A stretch of DNA of 64,000 nt from Artemia franciscana (GCF_032884065.1 NW_027062879.1:1-64000); one strand, 5' to 3'. Positions 48,961-61,896 are shown, counted from the first letter of the stretch. The notes: generated by a model not told the origin, from the sequence alone. Translations and numbers: made by a program.

Positions 48961-49330
48961 TGAAATGTTTTTTTTTTACGTTAATGACTTTCACTAATTT
49001 GGAAATTCCTTTAAGGAACGATTTTTTAAGCATTGCTATCAGCATGATGATGGATGTCTATAAGACCATAAAAGAGACACAATTGTTCACAAGCAAATTC
49101 TAAGCACTATCTAATAGCACACAAAAAATGGCTTTTAGAAAATATGCATATTGTTTTTAGCTATTGACAAGTCCTTTGGTCAGTTTGCTACAAATATTTT
49201 TCTAGAAATGTAAACTTTTGATAAAGAACTTATTTAAAATCACACTTACAGCAGGAACCTAACATGGTTTTACTTGATTTTTATACGATCATAGGCAGAC
49301 CTTTTGAAATATACCAAATGCCTTCATTTA
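48961..49330. other. No gene recognised
   Basis: Non-coding, beyond the end of the segment II homology. Confidence 0.4.
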
Positions 49331-49334
49331 TTTT

Positions 49335-49514
49335 GATTCAATATAAGCTGTCTTTATCTTACAGCACTGCCCACTCTTGAAAATTTCACTTACTTTGAAA
49401 ACTTTTACTTTACCCATCTCTTTCGATTCAATATAAGCTGTCTTTATCTTGCGGCACTTCCCACTCTTGAAAATTTCACTTATTTTCAGAACTTTCAATT
49501 TACTCATCTGTGGA
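49335..49514 (-). repeat. 90-bp tandem repeat encoding a 30-residue unit
   Basis: Two units 90 bp apart (49335, 49425) share 'gattcaatataagctgtc' and 'cactcttgaaaatttcact'. The minus frame at 49573-49328 (81 codons) stays open through both and encodes KLKVLKISEIFKSGKC and KVKVFKVSEIFKSGQC, each followed by KIKTAYIESK. Whether it is translated is unknown. Confidence 0.6.
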
Positions 49515-49530
49515 GAAATGAAATTGTGTT

Positions 49531-50762
49531 GCGCGAGCAACACTTTGGTTTTGTCATTTATTTTTTCTAGCACCCCGATTTCAGCTTATTCCTAGAAAGT
49601 GGTAAGGGTCTAACCTCTGCGGTTTTGAAGGAAAGTGTTGACCTTAGGCCGGATTGATAAATACGACTTTGCATTTTGGAAAGCTTCGTAGAACTCTTGC
49701 CTAGGGCCAAAAAGGATGGTTTTTGCTTGTCCTTGAGGCAGAGCCTATAGTATGAAGTGACTTGGAGTCTTATAGCCTGTGTCAGAGAGAACTATCTTTA
49801 GTTATGCTGTCAAGCTTTTGTTTCATCAAACCATGTTTCTGCTTTTGGGTGGAAAGCTCCATTGTAGCAGGCAGGTACCACTTTCAAATTGAAGATGGAC
49901 TAAAATCTATAAGTGTTAAATATATGCGGCAGTTACTCAACCCCATAGCAAATATATCCTCTTTGAGTGATAAATAGAAAAATTTACAGAAACAAAAGTG
50001 AGGGACCAAAAGTGCTGCCATCTACTGTTTCTACCCATTTCTGTTCGTGATTTCAGCTGAGTTTATCATTTGGTTTTTAGCACTTGGGATTGTGGTAGAG
50101 AAATGGAATCAAATATGCCTCTTAAACTCTAAAAGTTCTCTCATTGCTAAAGAAATTACAGTTTATCCTTTGCACCTTTGTAAGTGATGACGTTAGAAAG
50201 TTGGCCTACGGCAAGAAAGTCAACTTTTGAACTAAGACAGATAGATTTTCTTTTTTGACGGTAGTCGATACTTCTTGATGAGCTGATCAAAGTATATTTC
50301 ATCCATTTTTTGGTAGAAAAATTCCTTCATGAGATGTACCAGTTTGAAAGTTGAAAGGGGTTGACAACTTCAGTAGTAAGGTACACACTGAAACGAAAAA
50401 AGTGCCAACTGTGAGACATATAGAGGAGTTTTAAGCAACAGTCGACTGTTAGCTCAAAATCATCTTCGGCAGTGAGGGGTTTGGAGCATTTGCTAGTTGG
50501 TGTACCTATTGTTTCCGGTGTATTCGATAGTAAGATCAATTCGGTTCCAATGGTAAGACATACAGGGGACTTGTAAGTAATAATCGGCTGTTAGGCTGCA
50601 ATCATCTTCAGCGATGAGGGGTTTGGAACTTTTACTAGTTGCAATGAGGGGTTTTTAACTTTTGCAAGTTGTTATACCTAGTATTTATTTTAAGATCCTT
50701 ACAAATTAACAACTTCAGCATTTAATCGAAGCGAGAAAACAAAACCAAAGTGTTGCTCTCGC
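49531..50762. repeat. Region bounded by 24-bp inverted repeats
   Basis: 'gcgcgagcaacactttggtt' at 49531 is the inverse of 'aaccaaagtgttgctctcgc' at 50743, with 23 of 24 bases matching over the full stretch. The interior has no recognised gene, but includes a local repeat ('gtgaggggtttggagcattt' near 50471, 'gatgaggggtttggaactttt' near 50614, 'atgaggggtttttaactttt' near 50644). The right end belongs to a Helitron-like sequence. Confidence 0.5.
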
Positions 50763-51362
50763 AATACTTTACTCGGCGAAGTCGAATAAAGGTTGCCGTA
50801 ACACCTCGCGTTGCCCATGCAACTTAGATCTAGATCAATTAACAAACGTATTAGTTCGAATGAGCAAAATTCGCTTAACGAAACTACAAGCTCAAATTTA
50901 AGTGCATCAAAGTGGATTTCACTGGAGTTTGAGTTTCTCTTTGAGTGTCCCGGTCGTCATTTATATTCCCTGTGTCCCGGTCGTCATTTGTGTCCCGGTC
51001 TGTAGTTTCATCAGTTGACGAACATGACGTCAGTCGACACACAAACATGACGTCACTCGACAGACATAACATACAGACAACTTATCTTCTATATATATAA
51101 AAATAAGTTGTCTGTGTGTGTGTGTGTGTGTCGAGTGACGTTATGTTTGTGTGTCGACTGACGTCATGTTTGTCGACTGACGAAATTACAGACCGGGACA
51201 TCGGGACACAAATGACGACCGGGACACCGGGACATCTATATATATAAAAATAAGTTGTCTGTGTGTCGAGTGACGTCACTGTCCGCATATGACGTCTGAA
51301 TTATTTCATCACATACCAATTCAAAAACAAACGTATTCAAGCCGAGCCGAAGTAGCTCAGTT

Positions 51363-51513
51363 ATATAACTACCTGTGTTGGCGCAGTGGGTTTGACCTTA
51401 GCGTGGTAATACGGGACCCAGAGATCGAACCATGTTGCAGGAATGCACTACAGGGCCGACGCAGGGACCTTAGTAGTCAAGAAGCTCCGTTAATCCGATA
51501 CAAATACAAATAC
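51363..51513 (+). mobile_element. SINE A, 151 bp, inserted in a tRNA-like sequence with 12-bp TSD
   Basis: Contains 'tgttggcgcagtgggtttga' and 'agatcgaacc' boxes, the body 'gggccgacgcagggacctta' and the tail (atacaa)n. It is flanked by identical 'agtagctcagtt' at 51351-51362 and 51514-51525. It splits the A box of the surrounding tRNA-like unit. The near copy at 51886-51965 shows that unit without the insertion. Confidence 0.88.
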
Positions 51514-51600
51514 AGTAGCTCAGTTGGTAAAGCGTTATGTTCCAGGTTCTAGGTCCGAGAGGTTCCAGGTTCGAACCTTGGCTTTAGCATTAATACAAAA
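51514..51600 (+). mobile_element. tRNA-like SINE C, copy split by SINE A
   Basis: 'tagctcagttggtaaagcg' (A box) and 'ggttcgaaccttggct' (B box) are followed by an A-rich tail. The first bases of the unit lie at 51343-51362, left of the inserted SINE A. Confidence 0.75.
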
Positions 51601-51885
51601 GAAGAAAAAAAAACTAAAAAAGATAAAAACTACAAAAAAAAACTAAAAAGAAAATACTAAAAAAACTAAAAAAGCCAAAAAACTAAAAAAAGGGAAAAAA
51701 ACTAAAAATTAAAAACTAAAAAAAACTATAAAAAGGTAAAAACTACAAGAAAACTAAAAAGAAAAAAAAACTAAAAACTGAAAAAGAAAATAAACTAAAT
51801 GAATGAAAAAAACTGACAAATAAAGGAGAAAAAGAAAACTAAAAAAATAAAAATAAAAAAAAACTTAAAAAGGTAAATGTATTCA
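51600..51885 (+). repeat. A-rich low-complexity tail
   Basis: Runs of (A)n with 'actaaaaa' and 'ggtaaaaac' interruptions; probably the expanded tail of SINE C. Confidence 0.8.
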
Positions 51886-52330
51886 ATCCGAAGTAGCTGA
51901 GTTGGTAAAGCGTTATGTTTCAGGTTCTAGGTCGAGAGGTTCCAGGTTCGAACCTTGGCTTTAGCATTAATACAAAAGAAGAAAAAAAAACTAAAAAATA
52001 AAAAAAAAACTAAAAAACAGGTAAAAACTACTACAAAAACTGAAAAAGCTAAAAAACTAAAAAAAAAACTAAAAAAAGGTAAGAAACTAAAAAAGAAAAA
52101 AAAAATAAACAAAGGTTAAAACAGCAAAAAACTAAAAGAAAAAAAAACAACTAAAAACTAATAAAAAAAACTACAAACTGAAAAAGAAAAAAAAAACTAA
52201 AAAAAGGAAAAAAACTGAAAAATAAAGGAGAAAAAGAAAACTAAAAAAGGTAAAAACTACAAAAAAACACTAAAAGGAAAAAAGGAAAAAAATAAAAAGC
52301 TAAAAAATAGGTAAAAACCAAAAAAATTAT
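51886..52330 (+). mobile_element. tRNA-like SINE C, uninterrupted copy, with A-rich tail
   Basis: 'gaagtagctgagttggtaaa' to 'ggttcgaaccttggcttta' at 51891-51964, followed by about 360 bp of A-rich sequence. Acceptor strands pair only partly, so it is not called a functional tRNA. Confidence 0.75.
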
Positions 52331-52799
52331 TTCATCATATACCAATTCAAAAACGAATGTATATACAGACCAGGACACAGGGAATATAAATGACGACCGG
52401 GACGCTCAAAGAGAAATTACAGACTGGGACACCAGGACACAAATGACGACTGGGACGTGTGTGTCGACTGACGTCATGTTTGTGTGTCGACTGACGTCAT
52501 GTTTGTCGACTATAAATGACGACTGGGACACAGGGACACAACTAAAACGGGGACACCGGGGGGCACAAGGGGATATATAAATGACGATGGGGACACAGGG
52601 AATGTTTGATTAGCAATCACCATCAACAAAGCTCAATGGCAATCATTAGAATAATAAGGTATAGATCTGAATACGGATTGTTTTTCTCATGAATAATATG
52701 TTGCATGTTCAAGAGTCGGGAAACCTGACAATCTATTTATATGTACAGACAATGGGACAGCGAAGAATGTTATATATTCGCAAGTTTTACGTAGTTAAA

Positions 52800-53007
<208 letters not shown>

Positions 53008-53064
53008 AAAGCAAGAGGTTGATTTTATAAGAAAAAATAAAAATAAAAATAAATAAAAATAACA

Positions 53065-55270
53065 TACCAAACCAAAAGCTTGCTACTTCTGTGATGGTGA
53101 ATATTCACCCTCCAACAAGTGTGCAGCAAAAGGAAAGATTTGTAGCAACTATGACAAATTGAACCACTTTGCAAAAGTAGCAAAAGGAAAGTGACACAAT
53201 AAACCAGCAACAGCATCCTTATGACGCACTAAAAATAAACGATGATGAGTTTTTTAATATGTTGTAAACATGGAAATGAGTGACAATCAACCAAAATTAA
53301 GGCATATGATCAATGGGCAAATCAGCATTATTTTTAAAATTGAAACTGGTGCCCAAACAAATATTATACCAGAGAACCTTTTAAACTCAATCAAACCAAA
53401 ACAAAAAATCAGCAAGACACTACAAATCCTCACCAATTTTTGGGGGGCAGAGAATCCAAACAACAGGTGTTTGCAGCCTCACCTGTGCATACACCAATGT
53501 ATGCAATGAAACACAACCCTTCTTTGTAGTGAAAGATACCCCCATACCAATTATAGGCTTTGAAACTAGCAGAAAACTGAAATTAATCAAGCTGATACTG
53601 ACAGTTGAAAACACAATCCCAAAGTCAACCCCTTTCATAGAGGAATTCCAAGACATTTTCCAAGGTATTGAACAACTCGAAGGAGTGTCACATTCCTCTC
53701 AAAGAAGGGGCTGACCCAAGGGCCATACCAGCCAGGCGCATCCCAATAGCCCTCCAGGACACATTCAAGGAGGAACTAGATAGAATGAAAAAACTGAGTG
53801 TCATCAAAAAAAGTCTCTTACCCCATAGACTGGGTGAATGCAGCAGTTGTGGTAAAAAAAAAAAGCCTGACCAAAGCCTTGGAATATGCACCCACATGAC
53901 TTATACAAGACTATCAAAAGACCCCACGACCCAATACCAACATTTGACAAAGCAATATTGAAACATTCTGCTCCTAAGTTCTTTGCAAAATTGGATGTCC
54001 ACCATGGATACTGGTCTCACATCCTTGATGAGGATTCATCTCAATTAACAATGTTCAACATACCATATGGTCAATACATCTTCAGACCGCATGCTGTTTG
54101 GTCTAATCTCAGCACAGGACGAATTCCAGAGATGCATGGAGGAGACATTTGAGGGTATCAAAAGGTTCTCTGTCATAATTGATGACATCATTTTATCAGG
54201 AAAAACCATGGAAGAGCATGACCCTAATGTCCGCAGCGCGCTAATCCGGCCACGTGAAAAAGCTGTCAAGTTCAACCCAGAGAAAAGTGTGTTTGGATGC
54301 AAAAGCATACCAAACGTTGGACACATAATATCAGAAAATTGCATCCACCCAGATCCCAAAAAGGTCAGTGCACTAAGAGAAATAAGGCCCCCATCTACCA
54401 AAGAAGAACTACAAACTATACTAGGAATGATGAACTACCTTGCACAGTATATTCCTAACCTGTCATCACTAAACCAGCCACTACGTGATCTTGCAAAACA
54501 ACCAAGAGTTTAAGTGGGAGCATCAATATGACACAGCCTTTACCAACATCAAAGAATCCATCTGCAGTCCCTTACATAGTTTGATCCAGCAGCAGGGAAC
54601 ATTGAGCTACAAGTTCATACTTTGCCGTTTGGCCTAGGAGCCACTCTCATTAATAATGAGAAACCAGTTTTTTCCACATCATGTGCACTGAACGCCTCCA
54701 AACTAAACTATTTGCAAATAGAAAAAGAACTTTATGCCATTCTTTTTGGATGCATGCACTATCATGAATACTATGACCAGAAATTCAGGTTGGTATCTAA
54801 TCACAAACATCTCAAAGTAGTCCTGAATCAACCTATGTCAAAGTTTTCACCAAGACTTCAATGAATGTTACTGAGAACCCAACCATACAACTTCACAGTA
54901 ACATTCCACCCAGACAAAAAATCCCTGTTGCCAATGCCCTGTCTTGCCTGAATCTTCCTGAAGAGAATACAACAATACAAAAGGAAATTGAATCATACAT
55001 ACAGTCAGTGATGTTGCTACAATCAATCAGCAACAGCAGACTCAAAAAGCTCAAACAACAGACAACAGTAGATGCTCAAATGATTGTGCTTGCTAAGACA
55101 ATTCAAAGGGGTTGGCTGGAAACCAAGAAACCTCTCACCAACCCTCAATATCATACTAAAAGGAGATTCCCTAGTCATATGCCAAAACTCCCGCAAAGCA
55201 AATCCTCAGCTGTATACAAGCATCACACTAGAGCATAAAAAAAACTAAGCAGCAAGCTTGATCACTGAAG
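53065..55270 (+). pseudogene. Ty3/gypsy-type gag-pol remnant, copy 2
   Basis: In order: a decayed CCHC knuckle region ([15 protein letters not shown], then CSNYDKLNHFAKV, some ligands lost); protease with IETGAQTNIIP where DTGA is usual; RT with RRIPIALQDTFKEELD, FFAKLDVHHGYW (first catalytic Asp kept) and VIIDDIILSG (Asp pair kept); a template-switch region ILGMMNYLAQYIPNL; RNase H (LNASKLNYLQIEKELYAILF); and a broken connection region. No integrase or LTRs were identified. Frameshifts near 53690, 53850, 54090 and 54510 kill it. It resembles copy 1 closely but extends further 5'. Confidence 0.9.
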
Positions 55271-55743
55271 TGTCTATAAATATTAGTTCAGCCAAATAAA
55301 AGTAGAGTGAAGGGTCTATAAATAATAGTTCAGTCAGAGGAACAAGCCTAACACTTTCTCTGGAAAGCATTGTTGTAAATTGTGTTGCATTAAAATGTGA
55401 TAAATCAGCTGTGAGATATGGGCTCTTCAGTAGGAATACTTTTTTCTTATTGCTTTCTAATTTTTCTTAATGTTTATGTCTGCAAACAAGAAATAGTAAA
55501 AGAAAAACTTTCAAATTGAAGACTTGTCTCCTCAAACTGAAAAAATATAGCTTATAATTTAGACACTTTCGTAGCAAAATAGCCCTTTCATTACTTAGCT
55601 TTTATACAGTTGCATATCCTTCCTTTTTTGTTATTTTTACTGTGGAGAACTTTAGAAGCAAGAGGAGAAAGAGAAAATTATTTACTAAAGAAAAAACAGA
55701 TTTCTTTTTAGTTTGTTACCAAAATTTTTATTGGATAACTTAC

Positions 55744-55823
55744 CATTTTTGACAACAGCAGTAGCAGGAATGGTGACAGGCTCAGCCATGTTTGGAATAA
55801 GAGGCACATCCATAATATTATAT
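55744..55823 (-). CDS. Candidate first coding exon, right zinc-finger gene copy
   Basis: On the minus strand the acceptor 'catatatcag' is followed by ATG at 55813, a frame reading MDVPLIPNMAEPVTIPATAV, then VKN, and the donor 'aaatg|gtaagtt'. It ends in phase 1, which joins in frame to the intact zinc-finger exon at 48450 (G plus AG). Compared with the left copy there are about six substitutions and no indels, stops or splice-site losses, which suggests constraint or recent duplication. The intron would be about 7.3 kb and contains the gypsy remnant, the (TA)n tract and Helitron-like DNA. Function of the peptide is unknown. Confidence 0.5.
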
Positions 55824-56529
55824 CTGATATATGTTAATGTCAGCTATAAAACATATAATACTATCAATAACATTTGGAAATGGCACTCAAGTTTTAAATT
55901 CTTTCCACAAAATGGACATTGTTATGTATTCACTGTGACAGATTTTCAAGCTGGTATTTTTTTCCAGTTTTTCACAGCTTTCTGAAAATATTTTTTTTCT
56001 GTTATTTTTATTGACTAATTTTAAGTGCCTAGTATTTTGGTATAGCAATACAAAAATGATAAAATGGTAGAATACAGACTTTTATTAGCTTAAAAAGCAG
56101 CACTTTCTCAATCATATTTAAAGCCCAAACTAAGACCCAGGAAGATGCATGACAGTGTAGCTGCAAACCTTGTCTTGGGTCAAATTCAATCAAAATAACT
56201 TTGGTGAAAGGGTTACTGATGGTTTTAGAAAACTAAAAAAAAATTAAAAAAGTTTAAAAAATAAATTATTGCTTATTTCAATTCAAATCATAGAACCAAG
56301 ATGAAATTATCATTCTACAGATGATCTAGAGATGTAATCTATTGCTTGCTTCAAATCAAATCATAGAACCAAGATGATAAAAAAATTTATTCTACAGATG
56401 ATCTAAAGATGTAGCATATGCATTTCCCTGGGTGCAGAAAATTTAGTTATACTTGTGGCAAACTTGTTATCACTTTATTTACTAATATCAAGAAATACTA
56501 TTATTCCAATTGTAACACACAACTATAAG

Positions 56530-57745
56530 AAAATAAGAGCCAAGAGCTCATATAGCACTTGTGACAAAGTTGGAACCTAAAATTAGACTTGGTACTAGAT
56601 TTTTAACTCTGCTGTTTGCCCAGAAGCACTGAACTCAGCAAAGCACTGGAAATCCCCCCCCCCCTAACTCCTCCAAAGAGATCAGATCTGGTATGGTTGT
56701 GTCAATCATGTATCTAGAACTTTTATTATTCTTCCCATCAAGGTTCATCCTGATCTCCCAATTCTAAGTGTTTTCCAAGAGTTCTACTCCCCTCCCCTCC
56801 CAGATCCAATCTGAATTGACAATGGAGCATCTGAGACATGAGATCTTTCAATACATCAAGTTTCATTAAGATCTGATCACCCATTTGTAAGATAGACATA
56901 CGTTAATTTTCACAATTTCTGTTCCCTCCTGCCCCCCCCCCCCCAAGCTGGTCAAATTGGGGAAACAACCGTTATCAAGTAAATTTGTGCAGGTCCCTGA
57001 CATGAATACCAGTTTTCATCATCCTAGCATATCCATAAGCACCAAACTTGCCAAAGCACTGGAAATCCCCCCCCCCCTAAGAGAGTGGATACAGGCTGGT
57101 TATTTCCATCATGTATCTAGGACTCATGCTTATTCTTCCCACCAGGTGTCATCCCAATCTCTCCACTCTAAGCATTTTCCAAGATTTCCAGTTTACCCAT
57201 TCCATTCCCCCCAATGTCACCAGAACCAATCAGGATCTAAAATAAGACCTATGAGACAAAAGGTCCTTCTAGATAACAAATGTCATTAAGATCCAATCAC
57301 CAGTTTGTAGGTTAAAAACACCTAATTTTTCCAAATTAACCATACACCTGCAAACTTTCAGCAATCCCTGTATTGATTATGCATCTAGTTTTAGATCATT
57401 CTGCATGTGAAAATTTAAGTCATCCAGGATTCAAATCTAAGACCTCACTCACTCAAAGCAAAAATCATGCTACTAGACCAACAAGATGCACATAAGAAAA
57501 ACAATCATTTGTTTTATTGCAAATAGAGATTTTTCTCAACTATCTTGTTTACTTGCTCCCCTCAGATGGTCAAATTGGGGAAGTGACTATTTCTAATTTA
57601 ATCTGGTCTGGTCCCTTATATGCCTGCCAACTTTCATTGCCCTAGCTTATCTGAAAGTGCCCAAACTAGCCAAGCTATGACCAACAGACAGACAGACTGA
57701 TGGAAAGAAACTGCAATTGCTATATGTGACTTGGTAAATACTAAG
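56530..57745 (-). repeat. Repeat family P, copy 3, with tRNA-Pro-like core
   Basis: Inverted partner of copy 2. The tRNA-like segment is at about 57415-57492 (minus). C-runs near 56655, 56932 and 57068 match the G-runs of the other copies. The ORF at 56957-57289 is part of the repeat. Confidence 0.75.
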
Positions 57746-59854
57746 TGTTGTAAAAATGGATCACAACCGTATATATCGGAACCAAACTTGCAAGATGTAA
57801 GTTTTTTTATGCTGGTCCAGTATTATTTTTGTGTTACACAAATATTGCTAGAAATAAAGATAACATATGAGCACATTGATGGGAAGAGGATACAGGGTTA
57901 TTGCCTCCACCCTGTATTTTGGAAATTCATTTTATGGTATTTTCTATGAAATACTACCTTTGCATTATACTTTCAAAAGCAAAACCTTTATGAAGAAAAA
58001 CTTTTGCAAATTGACACAATTTGTGTCAATCAGTATTGATTCAGAGTTCAAGGTGTGAGGACCTATATTTGGATTGAACCTATCACTAATATTTGGTACA
58101 GGATTATCGTCTCTACCTGACATATAGCCAATATTTTCATAATAATTAATTCAGTGTCCAAAGAATTATAAATAAGCGGATTATTTTCAGACTTGAGTGA
58201 AAATTCCCTTGGGAACAGTGGGTGCGTTTCTTTACTTGTCCGATTATTAATCTGATTAATCCAAGCGTTTCTTTAGACACATATGACGTCAGAGGTTAGT
58301 CGGATTATCCCCACAAACGCTCAAGATTACTTGTCCGTGGGCTGGCACTTTATAACCCCCAAATAAAAAGATTATTTGAGGATTGTGACGTCAATGCTAT
58401 ATATTTTTTTAAATGGATAAACATGTGAAATCGTTAAGTCTAGAGAAAAGACAAGGAAACTGTACATAATAGAAATAATCTTAGCTTTTCAGTGACCTGT
58501 AAGTAATATTATGCATATTCCTTAGTATCTAAAGGGTTTTTGGTGTTCTAGGCCTGTCTTGCATAGGCTAAGCTTCATAAGGAGTCAGAAGAAAAGTTTT
58601 TTTGTTATTAAAAAGGTTGATTCTTAGGGAGGCAGCTATCACATTGGTGAGTTAGTCAAATGTTATTATATCAAACAGGCCTAGTTTCTAAACCATCCTA
58701 TAATTATTAGTTGGAAAAAATTTAGAATGATTAGGCCAATACCTATAGCCTTTTATATAGTCTATATTTGTTGAGACTGCTATTTAAACTGGATTTTTAA
58801 GATACAGTAGGGGTAAAATTTTACTTTAGCTACTTTTGGCTATCTTTGAAAGAGGTTAGGCTAGGAAAATGAAACTTTCAGGGATGTGTCTACAGGCTAA
58901 AGTATTTCCCAGGAAGGTATTTTGAAGTACCTACTTCTACTTCTTTTCCCTCTAAAGGGTCCTGAAATTTTTGGGTGCCTCATTTTTTTGGTTATCAGTT
59001 TCTTTTTCTCTGGCCTTAGACAACTCCTGTTGATTGAGCAGAACTTTAAGCCATAACACTGTTTTTTTTCTAATTCTAAAAATAATCTTTTATGCCACCT
59101 CATTATAGGTTAAATATATGGCTTATATTATTTATTCTCCATGAATTTTTGTTTTATTTGATTTCATTGATGTCAGTTGCTTTCTGTTAAAAATATATTT
59201 ATTTTTTTACATCAAGCTTCTTCTTTTGTGAAAAAATTTGAACTGTTTTTCTTTTTATATATTGTATAAAATGTAAAGGAATACCTGGCCCTTCATTTCA
59301 CAGATTCAACTGAAAGTATTAGAGGCATCTTACATCAAAATTCATTTGACACATTTTAATGTTTTTTTTTTTAGATGACATAGGACACCATTAAAGTTTT
59401 GCATTTCCTTTGCTAAAAATTGTCTTAAAAAGTGCCAAGTTTAGAGAGTTATGTTAATATTTTTCTTGCTGATGAGTATAATTTTTTTTTAAATTCCTTC
59501 TGTTTAAAGAATTTTAGAGAGATTCTGAGCCAACCATGGGTATATTGTTGTTACAAATGATTTTTCTCAAATGGGGTTGTGGAAACCAAGTAGAACATAT
59601 AATTTCTCTTTTTTTATTATTTCGAAACCAGAATATCACAAAACTAAGCATTAATATTGCTGATTGTACCTTAAGTAAATACAATCCCTGATGGAGTTTT
59701 GTTGATACCTGTTTAAAAATTTATTTGTCTTAATGAAATACATATTGTTTGTGGGACAGCAATGAGCAACTATGACTTGAGTTATTTTTTTTTTTTTCAA
59801 TATTTTCTTTTTTCCAAATAATTTTTGTTCTCTGGTGACATTTGTATTCCTTCC

Positions 59855-59935
59855 TAAGTGGCTGGCACTCTAGGTTGAGAATCCTTTATCCAAAGGGCAC
59901 AGGTTTAATTTCTGGCATTATCAGTTTATTTGGTT
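59855..59935 (+). mobile_element. tRNA-like SINE B fragment
   Basis: 'ctaagtggctggcactctag' and 'ggtttaatttctggcatta' are spaced as A and B boxes; inverse partner at 11530-11605. Confidence 0.5.
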
Positions 59936-60969
59936 TGGGACGAAGGTCAGTGATGTAACTCTGTAAGTTCAGCCAGAATTGGCCCAAACTTAACAGGTTA
60001 CCTAGAGAAATCTGGGGTCAGTAAGCAGGAAGGACATGCAAAAGCATAGGATGACTGGCCCCTAGCTTCCTATTGCACTTCCTGTCTAAAGGATTACCTG
60101 GTCCTTTACTAGGCTTCTGACTTAGCCATAGGAGCTTTCTTTTAAACCCATTAAATATAAGTACAAAGGAAGAAATGTCAGTAAGGTGGTCCTTCCTTTT
60201 CCATGAATTTTTGATGTACAGACAACAGTGTAGGTCATAAGAATTGGCTGGTGAATGTTTTGCAAGGTTTAAAAATTTAGGGCAATTGCTCAGGTTGGCA
60301 ACTGAGCACAAAAGTAAAATTTTGTGAATGGTTTTTCTTTGTGAATGTCATATTTATGTCATGTCCAGAATTTTAAAGTTAATCTTCATTGTTTTTTTTT
60401 TAATTTCCATGGCCCTAGGACTTTAGTGTATTAAAACCTACCTATGTCCATCCATTTTCTTTTAAACAGAGAGGAGTTCTATGTTTCCTAGCTTCAATAA
60501 ATTTATATGCAATTTTGAGACCAGGGTTACAAAGTAGGTCAAAACTTGCAAGTGGAACTATGATATGACTAATTAATTTGTAAGAAATGTATATCAATTT
60601 AAAGATTAAAAAATTATGTAGAAAACAAACAAGACAAATAAATAAAAGTATCCCTTTACAACCATTTAATTAAGTGTAACAAATGTAGATTATCCCTAAG
60701 ATTGAAATGAACAAAGCTTCAATTATGAATCTGTTTTCTTTAAACAGACTGAAGGGACAAACCTCCAAGCTATGACAAATTCAATCTCACTTTTGATCTC
60801 TTTCCTTTTCAATAGGAACTTTCTTTGGATTTTTTTTCAACCAAGTAAAAACATTAGGGACATGATCAGGTATAAGTGACCTTCCACTAAGCCTACATAC
60901 CCAGGGGAAAATTGTGCAGCTATACTAATAATTGGTAAATTTTTTGTTGTTCATATGTTTGATTTACAA

Positions 60970-61430
60970 ATAAAGTGAACATACTCCTTGATGCCCTTTT
61001 TTATTTTTTACAAACATAATAAGTGCTTCAAGTACAAGTTTTTGAGCTCTTGAAAATGACCAAAGTACACTCAAATAGTTTTTGGGTATAAGAAAGCTTA
61101 AAACATTGGTCTCAAACTTACTGTTTCATTATTAATCCATTTTTTACATGTTGTATAATCTATGAGCACTGATTTTCCACAATTAAGTTGGATTAATAAA
61201 TTTTACAATATTATGCTGTATTTCTTCTTCTTTGATGCCAAATTTTCAATTAAGGTATGTGTTTTTGGTCATTTTTGACAAAATAATGTATGTTTTTCAC
61301 AGCCAAAATTTGTTAGGTTAAGTAAGGTCAAAAAGTGCTTAAACTTGAACTAGCAAAATAAGCAATTATTATATTTGTAAAGAACATACAAAAAGGCATC
61401 AAGTGGTATATTCATTTTATTTTTAGATCA
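60970..61430. repeat. Fold-back element FB2, copy 2
   Basis: 'gaacatactccttgatgccc' at 60977 pairs with 'ggcatcaagtggtatattc' at 61397; 'agtgcttcaagtacaa' pairs loosely with 'aaaaagtgcttaaacttg'. The spacer matches that of copy 1 in direct orientation. Confidence 0.65.
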
Positions 61431-61896
61431 AAATATGAACAACAAGAAATTCACCTCTAACATGCCTAATTTGCAAACATATAGCCCAAATTATATATTT
61501 CCAATGTTTTCTGCCACCTGTTACTTCTTTTTCCAGTTCTTGTTTTGCCACAGTTGCCTCAATTAACAGGTACAAGGGTTGAGGGATAGATTGGCAGAAT
61601 CAATAGAAAATATGTAATTTCAGCTATACATTTCCATATTAGCAGGGTTGGGGCTAAAGTAGAGCAGGGCTGCATGTAGAAAGCTATAATTATTATGTAA
61701 ATTACAAAGAATCATCTTTTTTTAACAGGTTTTCTTCTATAGGTCTACAGGTCCTTCTCTTGGCTTATACCACATCAAGCATCATATAACCAAAAAAGAA
61801 TAAGTAGCAAAAAGCTATATATACATAAGCACATGTTATTTAACAATGACTTCTCTAGTGCTTAACTATGACCCCTTAGTAATATTAACAAGAAAC

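Larger units (their letters stand above)
50740..52640. mobile_element. Helitron-like terminal sequences, mosaic
   Basis: 'ctatatatataaaaataagt' followed by 'tgtctgtgtg' and 'cgagtgacgtca' occurs at 51089 and 51234 (plus), and an inverse 'cagacaacttat' lies at 51073. The sequence 50946-51085 is mirrored by 51110-51235. 'gacgaccgggacacagggac'-like motifs recur at 50950-51000, 51190-51230 and 52370-52600. A TC-start with a TATATATAAAA stretch is typical of many Helitron 5' ends; no Rep/helicase gene is present. The assignment is by resemblance only. Confidence 0.5.
55405..58015 (-). repeat. Right arm segment I of the large inverted duplication
   Basis: Inverted partner of 15283-18055, including exon 1, the mid-region 'tggtgaaagggttactgatg' near 56202 (inverse near 17250) and a copy of repeat P. 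It begins right after the gypsy remnant and ends about 200 bp before the TIR element at 58220. Confidence 0.85.

Noticed and set aside
51514-51965. Functional tRNA genes with AGCTCAGTTGGTAAAGCG
   Set aside because: Poor acceptor pairing, A-rich tails and duplication fit a SINE; one copy is split by another SINE.
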